A program made the translations under genes and the position numbers. Positions 19,321 to 29,659 of a stretch of 64,000 nt of DNA are shown here, piece after piece. Every line of letters starts with the position of its first letter. The first letter of the stretch is position 1. The stretch is taken from positions 45,592 through 109,591 of the forward strand of contig NZ_FMUJ01000001.1 of NCBI RefSeq assembly GCF_900100965.1, written 5' to 3'. The notes under the pieces are model-generated. The model had not been told where the DNA came from. It saw only the letters and a list, made by a program, of their open reading frames with translations, and did no database searches. The stretch is from Variovorax sp. EL159. GTDB lineage: Bacteria; Pseudomonadota; Gammaproteobacteria; Burkholderiales; Burkholderiaceae_C.

Positions 19321-19857
19321 CTAGTCGCCGCCCGGCACGGGTGTCTCCGCCGTGCCGGACCAGAGGCGCTTTCCACCCATGTTCAGGTGCTCAAGGTACA
19401 GCCGAAGGTCGAACTCGAATCGATGATAGCCCGGCTCCATGTGCATGCACAGTGCGTAAAACGCCTTGTCGTGGTCCCGCTCCTTCATGTGTGCCAACTC
19501 ATGCACAACAATCATGCGCAGCCAATCGAGCGGCACTTCCTTGAACAGGCTGGCCACCCGGATCTCGCGCTTGGCCTTGAGCTTGCCGCCCTGCACGCGC
19601 GAGACCGTGGTGTGGGTACCCAGCGCATTGCGGATCACGTGCAGCTTGCTGTCGTACATCACCTTGGACAGCGGCTCGGCCTTGCGCATGAACTCGCTCT
19701 TGAGTCCACTCACGTAGTCGTAGAGCGCCCGGTCAGTCTGGACGCCATGCGAGCCCTCGGGGTAGCGCTGGGCCAGGAGCGCCCCGAGCTTGTTTTCGGC
19801 CATCAGCTGGCGGACCTGGTCCAGCAGGGGTGCCGGATAGCCCGCCAGGTACTTCAT
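19321..19857 (-). CDS. YgjP-like zinc metallopeptidase domain protein (M48/DUF45 type)
   Basis: 178 residues with the gluzincin-like motif HELAHMKERDHDKAFY: HELAH at 119-123 and a third metal ligand His129. This spacing and the surrounding LDWLRMIVVHELAH resemble the YgjP/WLM metal-dependent hydrolase group. No signal peptide or membrane helix is seen, so it is probably cytoplasmic. Its start overlaps the stop of the Hsp70-like gene upstream (ATGA), implying translational coupling and perhaps a shared task in protein quality control. The C-terminal RRR-poor tail ends in GTAETPVPGGD. Substrate unknown. Confidence 0.75.
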   Translation of the reverse strand: MKYLAGYPAPLLDQVRQLMAENKLGALLAQRYPEGSHGVQTDRALYDYVSGLKSEFMRKAEPLSKVMYDSKLHVIRNALGTHTTVSRVQGGKLKAKREIRVASLFKEVPLDWLRMIVVHELAHMKERDHDKAFYALCMHMEPGYHRFEFDLRLYLEHLNMGGKRLWSGTAETPVPGGD

Positions 19858-21125
19858 GCCGCGCGCCCCGGCCGCGTGACGCAGGCCAGGCCGGTCGCCA
19901 CGCCGCCGAACAGGTCGCCTTCGACCAGGGTGGCGCCGGCAAAACTCTTGCGCAGCGCATGCTGGAACGGCCGCAACGCCGAAGAGCCGCCGGTGAGATA
20001 GATCGCATCGAGGTCGTTGCTGCGCAGCCCGGCCCGTTTGACGCAGGTGTGGGCGCAGGCGATCACGTTCTCCAGTGGTGTCGCGAGCTGCTGCGCCATG
20101 TCCTCTGGCGAGAGCGAGGCCATCAGCCCTGCTTCGGCGCAGGAGAGGTCGATCTCGGTTTCCGCGTCTCGCACCGAGGCATCGATCTTGGCGGCCTCGA
20201 CAGCGCTGGCGATGCGGTGGCCGTGCCGCTCTTCGAGCACGTTCATCAGCCGGTCGTGCAGGCGGGTGTTGCTGTAGCTCGTGCGCAATTCCTTGGCCTG
20301 CCGAACCGCCTTGGGGGCGTAGAGCCAGTTGATCAGGTGCCAGGACGACAGCTCGAAGAACACCTTGCTCGGCACTTCGCGCCCCTGCGGGCCGGTGTGG
20401 CGGAAGCCGAATTGCGGCATCACGCGTTCGAGGTTCAGGCGCTGGTCGAAGTCGGTGCCGCCGATGTGCACGCCGCTGGTGGCCAGCACGTCGTCGCTGC
20501 GGTCATCGCGTGTGGCGCGGTCGGGCCCGACGCGCACGACGGTGAAGTCGGAGGTGCCGCCGCCGATGTCGACGATCAGCACGATCGATTCCTTGGTGAC
20601 GCGCTGCTCGTAGTCGAAGGCCGCGGCGATCGGTTCGAGCTCGAACGCGATGTCGCGAAAGCCGGCCGCGCGGGCCGCATGCCGCAGGCTCTCTTCGGCG
20701 CGCTCATCGCGCTTCGGATCGTCGTCCACGAAGTGCACGGGGCGTCCGATCACGACCCGCTCGGGGATCTGGCCGAGCTCGCGGCTGGCCCGCACGGCCA
20801 ACTCGCGCAGGAAGCGCGCGATGATGTCCTCGAAGCTCACGAGGCCGTCGTAGATCGCTGTTTTTTCCTGCATCAGCGCACTGCCGAGCAGACTCTTGAG
20901 CGAGCGCATCAGGCGCCCTTCGGTGCCCGACAGGTACTGGGCGATGGCCTCGCGGCCGAAATGGGTCGTGCGGTCTTCGGCGTTGAAGAAGATCGCGGTC
21001 GGCAGGGTGGTGGCGCTGCCTTCGACCGGCAGCAGCCGGGCGGCTTCGCCGTTGGGGGCGCAGGCGATGGCTGAATTCGAGGTTCCGAAGTCAATGCCGA
21101 GTGTCGAGATGGGGCGTTGCTTCAT
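19854..21125 (-). CDS. yegD: Hsp70-family protein YegD
   Basis: A 423-residue actin-like ATPase of the HSP70 superfamily without the substrate-binding lid of DnaK. Phosphate 1 motif LGIDFGTSNSAIA is at the N-terminus, phosphate 2 IVDIGGGTSDFTVV near residue 195, and the adenosine motif IYLTGGSSALRPFQ near 380. Length and the truncated C-terminus match the YegD group. Its role is not settled; it is thought to be an atypical chaperone. It is the first gene of a two-gene unit with the metallopeptidase gene, which overlaps its stop codon. Confidence 0.88.
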   Translation of the reverse strand: MKQRPISTLGIDFGTSNSAIACAPNGEAARLLPVEGSATTLPTAIFFNAEDRTTHFGREAIAQYLSGTEGRLMRSLKSLLGSALMQEKTAIYDGLVSFEDIIARFLRELAVRASRELGQIPERVVIGRPVHFVDDDPKRDERAEESLRHAARAAGFRDIAFELEPIAAAFDYEQRVTKESIVLIVDIGGGTSDFTVVRVGPDRATRDDRSDDVLATSGVHIGGTDFDQRLNLERVMPQFGFRHTGPQGREVPSKVFFELSSWHLINWLYAPKAVRQAKELRTSYSNTRLHDRLMNVLEERHGHRIASAVEAAKIDASVRDAETEIDLSCAEAGLMASLSPEDMAQQLATPLENVIACAHTCVKRAGLRSNDLDAIYLTGGSSALRPFQHALRKSFAGATLVEGDLFGGVATGLACVTRPGRAA

Positions 21126-21298
21126 GCAATCAATGCGTTGCGCGCCTGACTAAGTGCGCGGCCTTTCATGTTCTGGTGGGGGCGAAGGAGCCTGTCCGGC
21201 GCGGCGACTGCATCCGAAGCGGGGGGCGTCGAGTGTAAAGGTCGGCGCGGTGCGAGATAGACTGCGGCCCCGATTTGTGGATATAGCGGGAGTTTCCG

Positions 21299-22672
21299 AT
21301 GCCGTTGTGCATGACGTTTTTCGAGCGGGTCGACGAGCAGGTCCTGCGCAACCATGCGCACTATTGCCGGCTCTACGGCTACCCGCACCAATGGGTCGAG
21401 TCCTCGCATGTCGCGGACGCATCCCTGCGCAACGGGGTCAAGTACTCGGAGATCCTGCGCCACCTGCGAACGCTGGCAGAAGGCGATTGGCTGCTGTTCC
21501 TCGACGGAGACTCCGTAGTTTTCCGTCCTGTGGCCGTGGAGCCGTTGATGCAGGGGCGAGATTTGCTCGTGGTGGATGGCCCCAGCGGCCTGGCGCTCAC
21601 GAACATGATGATCCTGCGCAACACCCAGGCCAACCGCACCCTGCTGAGCCAGATGCTGGTGGCGGCGGGCGCGGCAGTGGCCCGCTCGGTGTCGGGACTC
21701 AGCGAGGCGGACCGGCAAAGAGGCTTGACGTCGCGGCTCGACGAAGCGGCGTTGTTTCGTCCCGCCGGCATGCTCGGATTCAATGCCTTCGTGGCCGATC
21801 GCCATGTCAACGTGAGCTGGCGCATCTCCGAATGGTTCAATGCGCCCGTCTTCGTCGTGAGCCTCGCTTCCCTGCCGAAGCTGGAACAGGACGGGCAGGT
21901 GCACGACGACATGCTCCATGACCTCAACCTGCAGCGCCTGCTGGTGCGGCAGGTGAACGCGGCGTTGATGGAAGGGCTGCCGATGCTGCAGCAGCCGGCA
22001 TACCCGGCGCTTTCGGAGGAGGCCATGTCGAGTGTCAACGGCCATGCGCAAATCGCCTTCGTGACGCTCTACACGCACCACATCAGCACCTACGCGCGCG
22101 TTTCCGAGCACAACGTGCGCCGCTACTGCGAGCGCCACGGGTACGGCTATCACGTGTACAGGGGCATTCCGGGCGAACTGGACCCGGAGATCAATGGCGC
22201 GTGGGTCAAGGCCTGGCTGCTTGCGCGGCATCTGGCGCAGCACCAGTGGGTGGTCTGGGTCGATGCCGACATCCTTTTCGTGAACCAGGCAAAACGCTTC
22301 GAGCCACTGCTCGAGGGGCGCGACCTTCTCTTCGCCAAGGATGTTGGCGGGTGGCTCTTCAACTCCGGCGTCATGGGGTTCAGGAACACTGCGCGCAATG
22401 CAGAACTGCTCGCGCGCATCTGGGCGCGCATCACGGGGGTCGAAGACAAATCGAGCGTGTACAGCAGCCAGGGCGACCAGTTCCATACGAACGAAGTGAT
22501 CGGCGAGGAGGGCTTGGCCAGCGAGAACAACATCCTCGACTGCCTGAGCCTCAATACGCCACCGAGCCTGGCCACCAGCGACAGCCTGCTGGTCCATTTC
22601 ATGAGCCTCGGCGAGCCTTACCGCTCGGTCTACATGGCGGACATGGATGCCATGTCCCAGCGGATTCGCTGA
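21299..22672 (+). CDS. Internally duplicated glycosyltransferase-like protein (GT34-like), copy 2
   Basis: 457-residue paralogue of the protein at 15973-17322, highly similar along its whole length: MPLCMTFFERVDEQVLRNHA, LLFLDGDSVVF (DGD 69-71), RVSEHNVRRYCERHGYGYHV, WVDADILFVN (DAD from residue 322), FNSGVMGFRNTARNAELLAR and SSQGDQFHTNEV. The mid-region has an insert (SGLSEADRQRGL) absent from copy 1. Both acidic motifs are kept in both copies, so neither half looks inactivated. Predicted cytoplasmic glycosyltransferase; substrate unknown. It stands alone, 173 bases from the divergent yegD start and convergent with lysS, so it needs its own promoter. The pair appears to be a gene duplication with other genes between the copies. 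Confidence 0.75.
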   Translation: MPLCMTFFERVDEQVLRNHAHYCRLYGYPHQWVESSHVADASLRNGVKYSEILRHLRTLAEGDWLLFLDGDSVVFRPVAVEPLMQGRDLLVVDGPSGLALTNMMILRNTQANRTLLSQMLVAAGAAVARSVSGLSEADRQRGLTSRLDEAALFRPAGMLGFNAFVADRHVNVSWRISEWFNAPVFVVSLASLPKLEQDGQVHDDMLHDLNLQRLLVRQVNAALMEGLPMLQQPAYPALSEEAMSSVNGHAQIAFVTLYTHHISTYARVSEHNVRRYCERHGYGYHVYRGIPGELDPEINGAWVKAWLLARHLAQHQWVVWVDADILFVNQAKRFEPLLEGRDLLFAKDVGGWLFNSGVMGFRNTARNAELLARIWARITGVEDKSSVYSSQGDQFHTNEVIGEEGLASENNILDCLSLNTPPSLATSDSLLVHFMSLGEPYRSVYMADMDAMSQRIR

Positions 22673-22733
22673 GGCTGGTGCGGAAGCCCCCGAATCACCT
22701 GCGCGGTGTTCGTGAGCTTCGGACCTCGCGCAG

Positions 22734-24266
<1,533 letters not shown>

Positions 24267-24428
24267 GAAGAGCAGATGAGGCGCAACAGGAGCGTGCGCG
24301 GCCCGGCATTTTAGCCGATCGAGCTCAGATGAAACCGAGCCCAACACCCGCCGATTCTGTGCAATGTGCTATGAAAAAAAGAGCGAGCTATCAAGTGGCG
24401 ATTGCTGCGTTCGGCACGTCGCAGTACT

Positions 24429-25166
24429 TCACTTCACACGTCGGAGGTAACCGTCTGGCGCGACACTGACCAACAGCTTGTTGTCGATGGTGTGATCGAT
24501 TTCAAACTCGGGATGCGTCTTGAGGTATTCATGGACAGCCGTCTTGGGGTTGTCGCCGGGGCCCCAGGGGCGGTCCGGGAACATTTCCTTGGGCAGGTGT
24601 TCCACGATGGTGTCGAACACCACGCAATAGCTTCCCACGGTCGCGAGCGGTGCATAGGCTTGCAGTTCCGCCAGCACGTGGGCATGGGTGTGGTTGCTGT
24701 CGAGGCAGACGAGAACGCTCTTTTTTCCGGCGGCTATCTGTTGCACCTGTGCGATGACTTCGGCCGAGACGCTGGAGCCCTCGATCATCGTGATGCGCTT
24801 GTACATGGGGTGCGCCTCGATGGCCTTCCGGTTGTGCGCGCGAATATCGATGTCGAGCCCGAGCACCATGGCATCGGCCGGCCCGCCACAGGCGGCATTC
24901 AGTTCCAGCATGGCCGCCGAGAAGATCAGCGACCCGCCGTGGGCGATGCCGGTTTCAAGGATCAGGTCGGGCTGCACCCGCCAGATGATCTCCTGCATCG
25001 CAATCATGTCCTGCGGGTACTGGATGATGGGGCGCCCCATCCAGGAGAAGTTGTAGGAGTACCCGGCCTTCATGGACGATGTCATCAGGCTCTGCGCGTC
25101 CCGGTTCAACGCCGAATTTGTTCCGTTGTTCGAGATGCGTTGTGCTACTTCGGCTTCAAAAGTCAT
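24429..25166 (-). CDS. CmcI-like SAM-dependent enzyme (cephalosporin hydroxylase family)
   Basis: 245 residues of the CmcI/rhamnosyl O-methyltransferase family. The SAM-binding loop is LILETGIAHGGSLIFSAAML, followed by VLGLDIDIRAHNRKAIEAHP and the metal-site region LVCLDSNHTHAHVLAELQAY. In surface-sugar clusters these proteins usually act as sugar O-methyltransferases despite the 'hydroxylase' name. It is the last gene of the minus-strand sugar operon, 50 bases after the ketoreductase gene, so an O-methyl group on the same deoxysugar or its glycan is plausible. The acceptor is inference. Confidence 0.75.
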   Translation of the reverse strand: MTFEAEVAQRISNNGTNSALNRDAQSLMTSSMKAGYSYNFSWMGRPIIQYPQDMIAMQEIIWRVQPDLILETGIAHGGSLIFSAAMLELNAACGGPADAMVLGLDIDIRAHNRKAIEAHPMYKRITMIEGSSVSAEVIAQVQQIAAGKKSVLVCLDSNHTHAHVLAELQAYAPLATVGSYCVVFDTIVEHLPKEMFPDRPWGPGDNPKTAVHEYLKTHPEFEIDHTIDNKLLVSVAPDGYLRRVK

Positions 25167-25216
25167 GTGGGTCTACCTTGACGGGATGGAATTGATGATG
25201 GGGCGGTGTGGCGATT

Positions 25217-26053
25217 TCACCGAAGCAGTTGCGTGAGTCTGGCGTTGCTTCCCCAGAACGCCATAGGCTCATACGTGGGGTAGGGATAGTGCCCGAGTGC
25301 CAGCGTCATCGGCCAGGGGTGGGTGGCGAGCCATCCTTCCACCAGCGCGCGTACCGATGTCGGGTGCCCCGCGCAGACATTGACGATGCCTGTGTCGACC
25401 TGTTTGCAAGCCAATGCCACCAGTGCCTGGGCGACCTGTGAAACATGCAGGTAGTCCCGCAATTGTTCGCCGCCAGACATCTTGAAGACCTTGTCGCCGC
25501 GACTGCCCGCCGCAACGAACTGGCTGTAGAGCGACGAGGGCGCCTGCCCTTCGCCATGCATGTAGAAGAGCCGTGCCCAGGTCAGCTGGAAGCGGTTGCC
25601 ATCGCGCAGGAATTCAAGCTCGCGCCTCAAGGCGTCCTTGGCGAAGCCGTAAGGGTTGCTCGGGTTCGTTGGCAGCGACTCGTGCAGCTCGCCGGATTGC
25701 ATTCCGTATTCGAAGCAGGTGCCCGTGCACAGCAGCGACGAGAGGCCTGCATCGACCAAGCCGCGCAAGAACCGGTACTGCACGCCGAGCTCGGATTCGA
25801 AATGGTGCCGTGCCAGGTAGTTCGGCAGTCCGTGCCATGCGAGATGGATGACAACGTCGGGCTCGCCCAGTTTCAAAAAATCGTCTGATGACGGGGCGGT
25901 GAGGTCGAGCACCACGTGCCGTATTCCCTCGGACAACCCGTCGCGGGCGGGCCGGCGGGTTGCCGCGATCACTTCGACATCTTTGGCCTGCGCGAGGGCA
26001 TGCAGGACATGGCGTCCGATGAACCCGCTGGCGCCGGTGACTGCGACTTTCAT
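25217..26053 (-). CDS. NAD(P)-dependent sugar epimerase/ketoreductase (extended SDR)
   Basis: 278-residue extended short-chain dehydrogenase. The Rossmann motif VTGASGFIGRHVLHAL is at the N-terminus, LDLTAP and VIHLAWHGLPNYLARHHFES follow, and the catalytic Tyr and Lys are in NPYGFAKDALRRE. Its position at the end of a CDP-hexose pathway suggests the 4-ketoreductase that finishes a 6-deoxyhexose after C-methylation. The start overlaps the stop of the C-methyltransferase gene by four bases, supporting joint production. A 4-epimerase role cannot be excluded from sequence alone. Confidence 0.82.
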   Translation of the reverse strand: MKVAVTGASGFIGRHVLHALAQAKDVEVIAATRRPARDGLSEGIRHVVLDLTAPSSDDFLKLGEPDVVIHLAWHGLPNYLARHHFESELGVQYRFLRGLVDAGLSSLLCTGTCFEYGMQSGELHESLPTNPSNPYGFAKDALRRELEFLRDGNRFQLTWARLFYMHGEGQAPSSLYSQFVAAGSRGDKVFKMSGGEQLRDYLHVSQVAQALVALACKQVDTGIVNVCAGHPTSVRALVEGWLATHPWPMTLALGHYPYPTYEPMAFWGSNARLTQLLR

Positions 26054-27276
26054 AGAACCTCAATCGACGGTACGGCGGTGACAAAATTCCCCCCCCATTC
26101 CCTGATCTCGGAGAGCTGCTCCATCACCTCCGTCCGGAGATTCCAGGGCAACACCAGCACGTAGTCGGGCCGCTCGCGCCTCAGGTGCGCCTCGTCAACA
26201 ATGGGGATCCGGCTCCCGGGCATGAAGAGACTCTGCTTGGCGGGATTGCGATCCACCACCCAGGGCAACAGGCCGCTTCGTACGCCCGCGTAGTTGAGCA
26301 GCGTGTTGCCCTTGGCCGCGGCTCCATAAGCACCGACGCGCTTGCCGTTTCGCCGGGCGTCGATCAGGAAGGCCATCAGACCGTCGCGAACGTCGTCCGC
26401 GCGTTGCTGGAAGCCTTCGTAGTAGGCAGCGGTGGCAACACCCGCGACAACTTCCGCGGCCAGTACACGTGACACGGTTGCTTCGACCGGGTGCATGCCG
26501 GTGTCTTGCCGCTGCGCGAAGACTCGCAGGCTTCCGCCGTGGGTTTCGAGTTGCTGGACGTCGAACACGCGCAACCCGTTCGCTTCGAACAGTCGAACCA
26601 CCGATGTGAGCGACAGGTAGGAGAAATGCTCGTGGTAGATGGTGTCGAACTGGCACTCGGCCACCATCCGCATCAGATGCGGAAATTCAAAGGTCGCGAC
26701 ACCTGTGGGCTTGAGCAACTGTGCAAAGCCCGCAACGAAATCGTTGATGTCGGGCACATGGGCCAGTACGTTGTTGGCGACTGTCAGATCGGCACTCTTG
26801 CCGGCAGCCACGAGTTGTCGAGCCAGCGCCACACCGAAGAATTCCTCGACGATCTCTATCCCTTTTTCGCGCGCTGCGCTTGCGGTGCTGGCGGTCGGCT
26901 CGATGCCGAGGCAGGGAATATCCGCCTCCTTGACGTATTGCAGCAGGTAGCCGTCATTGGCCGCAATCTCGACCACGTGCGATGCGGGCCCGAGAGCGAA
27001 GCGGTGTGCCATCTCGCTCACGTAGCTCCTCGAATGCGCGAGCCAACTGGTGGAGAAGGAGCTGAAGTACGCATATTCGCCCGAGAACAGGTCGGCGTGA
27101 TGCGCATAGTCCTCGGTCTGGACCAGCCAACAGTTGGTGCATGTGAAGACCCGCAGCGGGTACCACTTTTCAGGTGCCGCCAACTGCTCGGCATGCACGT
27201 AGGCATTGGAAGGCGGTGCCGTGCCGAGGTCGATGAACGGCAGATTCAATTCGGCGTGGCAATGGCGGCACTTCAT
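26050..27276 (-). CDS. Sugar C-methyltransferase (EvaC/TylCIII/NovU type)
   Basis: 408 residues in three parts that match this family: an N-terminal zinc-binding domain with two CxxC pairs (CRHCHAELNLPFIDLGTAPP, CTNCWLVQTEDY), a central SAM-binding domain (VVEIAANDGYLLQYVKEADI) and a C-terminal C-methyltransferase domain (GAYGAAAKGNTLLNYAGV, then PGSRIPIVDEAHLRRERPDY). Such enzymes methylate C3 or C5 of an NDP-4-keto-6-deoxyhexose. The ATG at 27276 (MKCRHCHAEL) is used; the frame is open further upstream but overlaps the epimerase gene. Start and stop each overlap neighbours by four bases, so the five pathway genes seem to be translated as a unit. Confidence 0.88.
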   Translation of the reverse strand: MKCRHCHAELNLPFIDLGTAPPSNAYVHAEQLAAPEKWYPLRVFTCTNCWLVQTEDYAHHADLFSGEYAYFSSFSTSWLAHSRSYVSEMAHRFALGPASHVVEIAANDGYLLQYVKEADIPCLGIEPTASTASAAREKGIEIVEEFFGVALARQLVAAGKSADLTVANNVLAHVPDINDFVAGFAQLLKPTGVATFEFPHLMRMVAECQFDTIYHEHFSYLSLTSVVRLFEANGLRVFDVQQLETHGGSLRVFAQRQDTGMHPVEATVSRVLAAEVVAGVATAAYYEGFQQRADDVRDGLMAFLIDARRNGKRVGAYGAAAKGNTLLNYAGVRSGLLPWVVDRNPAKQSLFMPGSRIPIVDEAHLRRERPDYVLVLPWNLRTEVMEQLSEIREWGGNFVTAVPSIEVL

Positions 27277-27833
27277 GCAGCAAGACCTGTGAAATCGGGG
27301 GAGACGAAGGGATGAAGAGCATCCCGTTCGGATATGTCGGCGAATGCGAGTGGCCACTCGATGGCGAGCGCCGGGTCGCGCGCGTTCAACGCGCCCTCGG
27401 CGGCTGCGACGTAGGGCACGGAATGCAGGTAGAGCAATTCGGCGTCGTCGCTGAGTGTCTGAAAGCCGTGCGCAAAACCCTTGGGGATGAGCAGGCTGCG
27501 TGCGTTCTCCGCGCTCAGCACTTCGCCATGCCAATGAAGAAAGGTTGGGGAGCCCTGGCGCAGGTCAATGGCGACGTCGAAGATCTCGCCCTGCAGGCAA
27601 CTCACCAATTTGTCTTCGGCATGGGGCGGGTGTTGAAAGTGCAGGCCCCGCACCGAGCCGCGTCGACGGGTCAGCGTATGGTTGATTTGCGCGATGGGCT
27701 TGTCGAAGCCAGTTGCGGCGAGTTCTTCGGCGCAGAAGAAGCGGCTGAAAAAACCTCGCGAATCTTCGAGCTTCTGACGCTGGACGCGAAGCAGGCCCGC
27801 CAAGGGCGTGCCGTCAATGCCGAATCTGGCCAT
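27273..27833 (-). CDS. NDP-4-keto-6-deoxyhexose 3,5-epimerase (RmlC-like)
   Basis: 186-residue cupin of the RmlC family. The catalytic His lies in RGSVRGLHFQHPPHAEDKLV, the Asp partner region is GEIFDVAIDLRQGSPTFLHW, and IPKGFAHGFQTLSDDAELLY is the usual barrel segment. Because the cluster begins with CDP-glucose genes rather than rmlA/rmlB, the substrate is more likely a CDP-sugar than dTDP-4-keto-rhamnose. It may epimerise only one carbon. Its start lies 20 bases inside the 4,6-dehydratase gene, and its stop overlaps the C-methyltransferase start. Confidence 0.85.
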   Translation of the reverse strand: MARFGIDGTPLAGLLRVQRQKLEDSRGFFSRFFCAEELAATGFDKPIAQINHTLTRRRGSVRGLHFQHPPHAEDKLVSCLQGEIFDVAIDLRQGSPTFLHWHGEVLSAENARSLLIPKGFAHGFQTLSDDAELLYLHSVPYVAAAEGALNARDPALAIEWPLAFADISERDALHPFVSPDFTGLAA

Positions 27834-28887
27834 GACCGGCGTCCTGGTAGGTTTGTATCTGTGCTTCGCACACTTGCCGCATGTCCTTGCCTGCACGCCA
27901 AGCTTGGTGCCATTCAACGGTCTTGTCGAGGGCCGTATCGAGATTCCAGCGTGGTTGCCAGCCTAGCGCGGCGCGCGCTTTGCTGCTGTCGAGCTTGAGA
28001 AAGTTGGCCTCGTGGACCGCATGGTCTGGCGCTTCGCGCCAGCGGCTTTCCGGCAGTTTGTGAACAAGCGCATCGAGCAATTGGCGGACCGATACCGCGT
28101 CGTCGTCGGTGGGGCCGAAATTCCAGGCCTGCGCGAACGCGGGGTCGCCGCTGGCCAAGCGTTCGGCCAGCAGCAGGTAGCCGCCGAGCGGTTCGAGCAC
28201 GTGCTGCCAGGGGCGTGTCGCCCCGGCATGTCGGACCTCCAGTGGTTGGGCCGCATCGGCTGCGCGAAAGAAGTCCGGCACCAGGCGGTCGGCGGCCCAG
28301 TCGCCACCACCGATCACGTTGCCGGCGCGCGCCGTAGCCACCGCCACGCCGGCTTGTGCGAGAAATGAGGCCCGGTAGGCGGCAGTCACCAGTTCGGCGC
28401 AGGCCTTGCTGCTGGCGTAAGGGTCCAGTCCGCCGAGTGGCTCGTTCTCGCGATAGCCCCAGGCCCACTCACGGTTCTCGTAGACCTTGTCGGTTGTCAC
28501 GCTGACCAGCGCGCGCACGCTGGGACAGGCGCGCACCGCTTCCAGCAGGTGGACTGTGCCCATGACGTTGGTTGCATAGCTTTGCACCGGCTGGCGGTAG
28601 GACTCGCGCACGAGCGATTGCGCCGCGAGGTGAAGCACGATGTCCGGGGCGGCCTTTGCGAGCGTCTCTTGCAGCATGGCAAAGTCGCTCAGGTCGCCCA
28701 GCGTGTGTCCGGCCAACGCATCGGCCACGCGGGCTTCGGTGAAGAGGTTGGTCTGTGTCGGAGGGGGCAGGGCATAGCCGTGAACTTCAGCGCCGGCGCT
28801 TCGCAGCCAGAGCGCCAGCCAGCTTCCCTTGAAGCCCGTATGGCCGGTGAGCAGGACGCGCTTGCCTCGCCAGAACGCTTGGTTCAT
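27814..28887 (-). CDS. rfbG: CDP-glucose 4,6-dehydratase
   Basis: Converts CDP-glucose to CDP-4-keto-6-deoxyglucose, the branch point to CDP-linked deoxysugars. The 357-residue extended SDR shows LLTGHTGFKGSWLALWL, the family form of the NAD-binding loop, VSVTTDKVYENREWAWGY and the catalytic YASSKACAE. WQHVLEPLGGYLLLAERL is also typical of RfbG rather than RmlB. The ATG at 28887 overlaps the rfbF stop (ATGA); an ATG two codons upstream is the alternative. No gene for the 3-dehydratase RfbH follows, so the product probably keeps its 3-oxygen. Confidence 0.93.
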   Translation of the reverse strand: MNQAFWRGKRVLLTGHTGFKGSWLALWLRSAGAEVHGYALPPPTQTNLFTEARVADALAGHTLGDLSDFAMLQETLAKAAPDIVLHLAAQSLVRESYRQPVQSYATNVMGTVHLLEAVRACPSVRALVSVTTDKVYENREWAWGYRENEPLGGLDPYASSKACAELVTAAYRASFLAQAGVAVATARAGNVIGGGDWAADRLVPDFFRAADAAQPLEVRHAGATRPWQHVLEPLGGYLLLAERLASGDPAFAQAWNFGPTDDDAVSVRQLLDALVHKLPESRWREAPDHAVHEANFLKLDSSKARAALGWQPRWNLDTALDKTVEWHQAWRAGKDMRQVCEAQIQTYQDAGHGQIRH

Positions 28888-29657
28888 GGCCATACCTTCC
28901 AGGGCGCGGTCTGGGTGGCCCACAGTTGCTCCAGGTGCATCTTGTCGCGCAGCGTGTCCATTGGCTGCCAGAACCCTGCGTGCTCGAAGGCGCGCAGTTG
29001 ATCATCGCTCGCGATCTTTGCTAGCGGTTCGCCTTCCCAACTGGCCTGATCCCCATCGATGTAGTCGATGCATTTGGGCGACAGCACGAAGAAGCCACCG
29101 TTGACCCAGCCGCCGTCGCCACGCGGTTTTTCGATGAACCCGCGGACGGCATCGCCGTCGCGCTCCAGCGCTCCGTAGCGCCCCGCGGGCTGAACGGCCG
29201 TGACGGTGGCCAGCCGGCCGTGCGTACGGTGAAACGCAATCAGCTTGCCGATGTCGATGTCCGCCACGCCATCGCCGTAGGTGAAGCAGAACGCTTCTTC
29301 ATCCTGCAGATGCTCCTCCACGCGCTTGAGCCGGCCGCCCGTCAGCGTGTCTTCACCCGTGTCGACAAGCGTGACTTTCCAGGGCTCTGCCTTGCGTTGG
29401 TGAACGTGCATCTCGTTGCTGCGCATGTCGAACGTCACATCGGACATGTGAAGGAAGTAGTTGGCGAAGTACTCCTTGATCACATAGCCCTTGTAGCCAC
29501 AGCAAATGACGAAGTCGTTGATGCCATGGGCGGAGTAGAGCTTCATGATGTGCCAGAGCACCGGCTTGGCTCCGATCTCGATCATGGGCTTCGGCTTCAG
29601 GTGCGTTTCTTCCGAAATGCGCGTACCCAGACCGCCTGCAAGGATGACTGCTTTCAT
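28884..29657 (-). CDS. rfbF: Glucose-1-phosphate cytidylyltransferase
   Basis: Makes CDP-glucose from CTP and glucose 1-phosphate, the first committed step of the CDP-deoxysugar route. The 257-residue protein begins with the nucleotidyltransferase signature ILAGGLGTRISEETHLKPKP and continues with MIEIGAKPVLWHIMKLYSAH, FVICCGYKGYVIKEYFANYF and FCFTYGDGVADIDIGKLI, all standard RfbF features. It starts two bases after the stop of the DUF4422-like gene and overlaps rfbG, making it the first pathway gene of the operon. Confidence 0.95.
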   Translation of the reverse strand: MKAVILAGGLGTRISEETHLKPKPMIEIGAKPVLWHIMKLYSAHGINDFVICCGYKGYVIKEYFANYFLHMSDVTFDMRSNEMHVHQRKAEPWKVTLVDTGEDTLTGGRLKRVEEHLQDEEAFCFTYGDGVADIDIGKLIAFHRTHGRLATVTAVQPAGRYGALERDGDAVRGFIEKPRGDGGWVNGGFFVLSPKCIDYIDGDQASWEGEPLAKIASDDQLRAFEHAGFWQPMDTLRDKMHLEQLWATQTAPWKVWP

Positions 29658-29659
29658 GA

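Noticed and set aside
25217..29657. A dTDP-rhamnose (rmlBDAC) cluster
   Set aside because: The nucleotidyltransferase and dehydratase carry CDP-glucose (RfbF/RfbG) signatures, and a C-methyltransferase is present; only the epimerase resembles an Rml protein.
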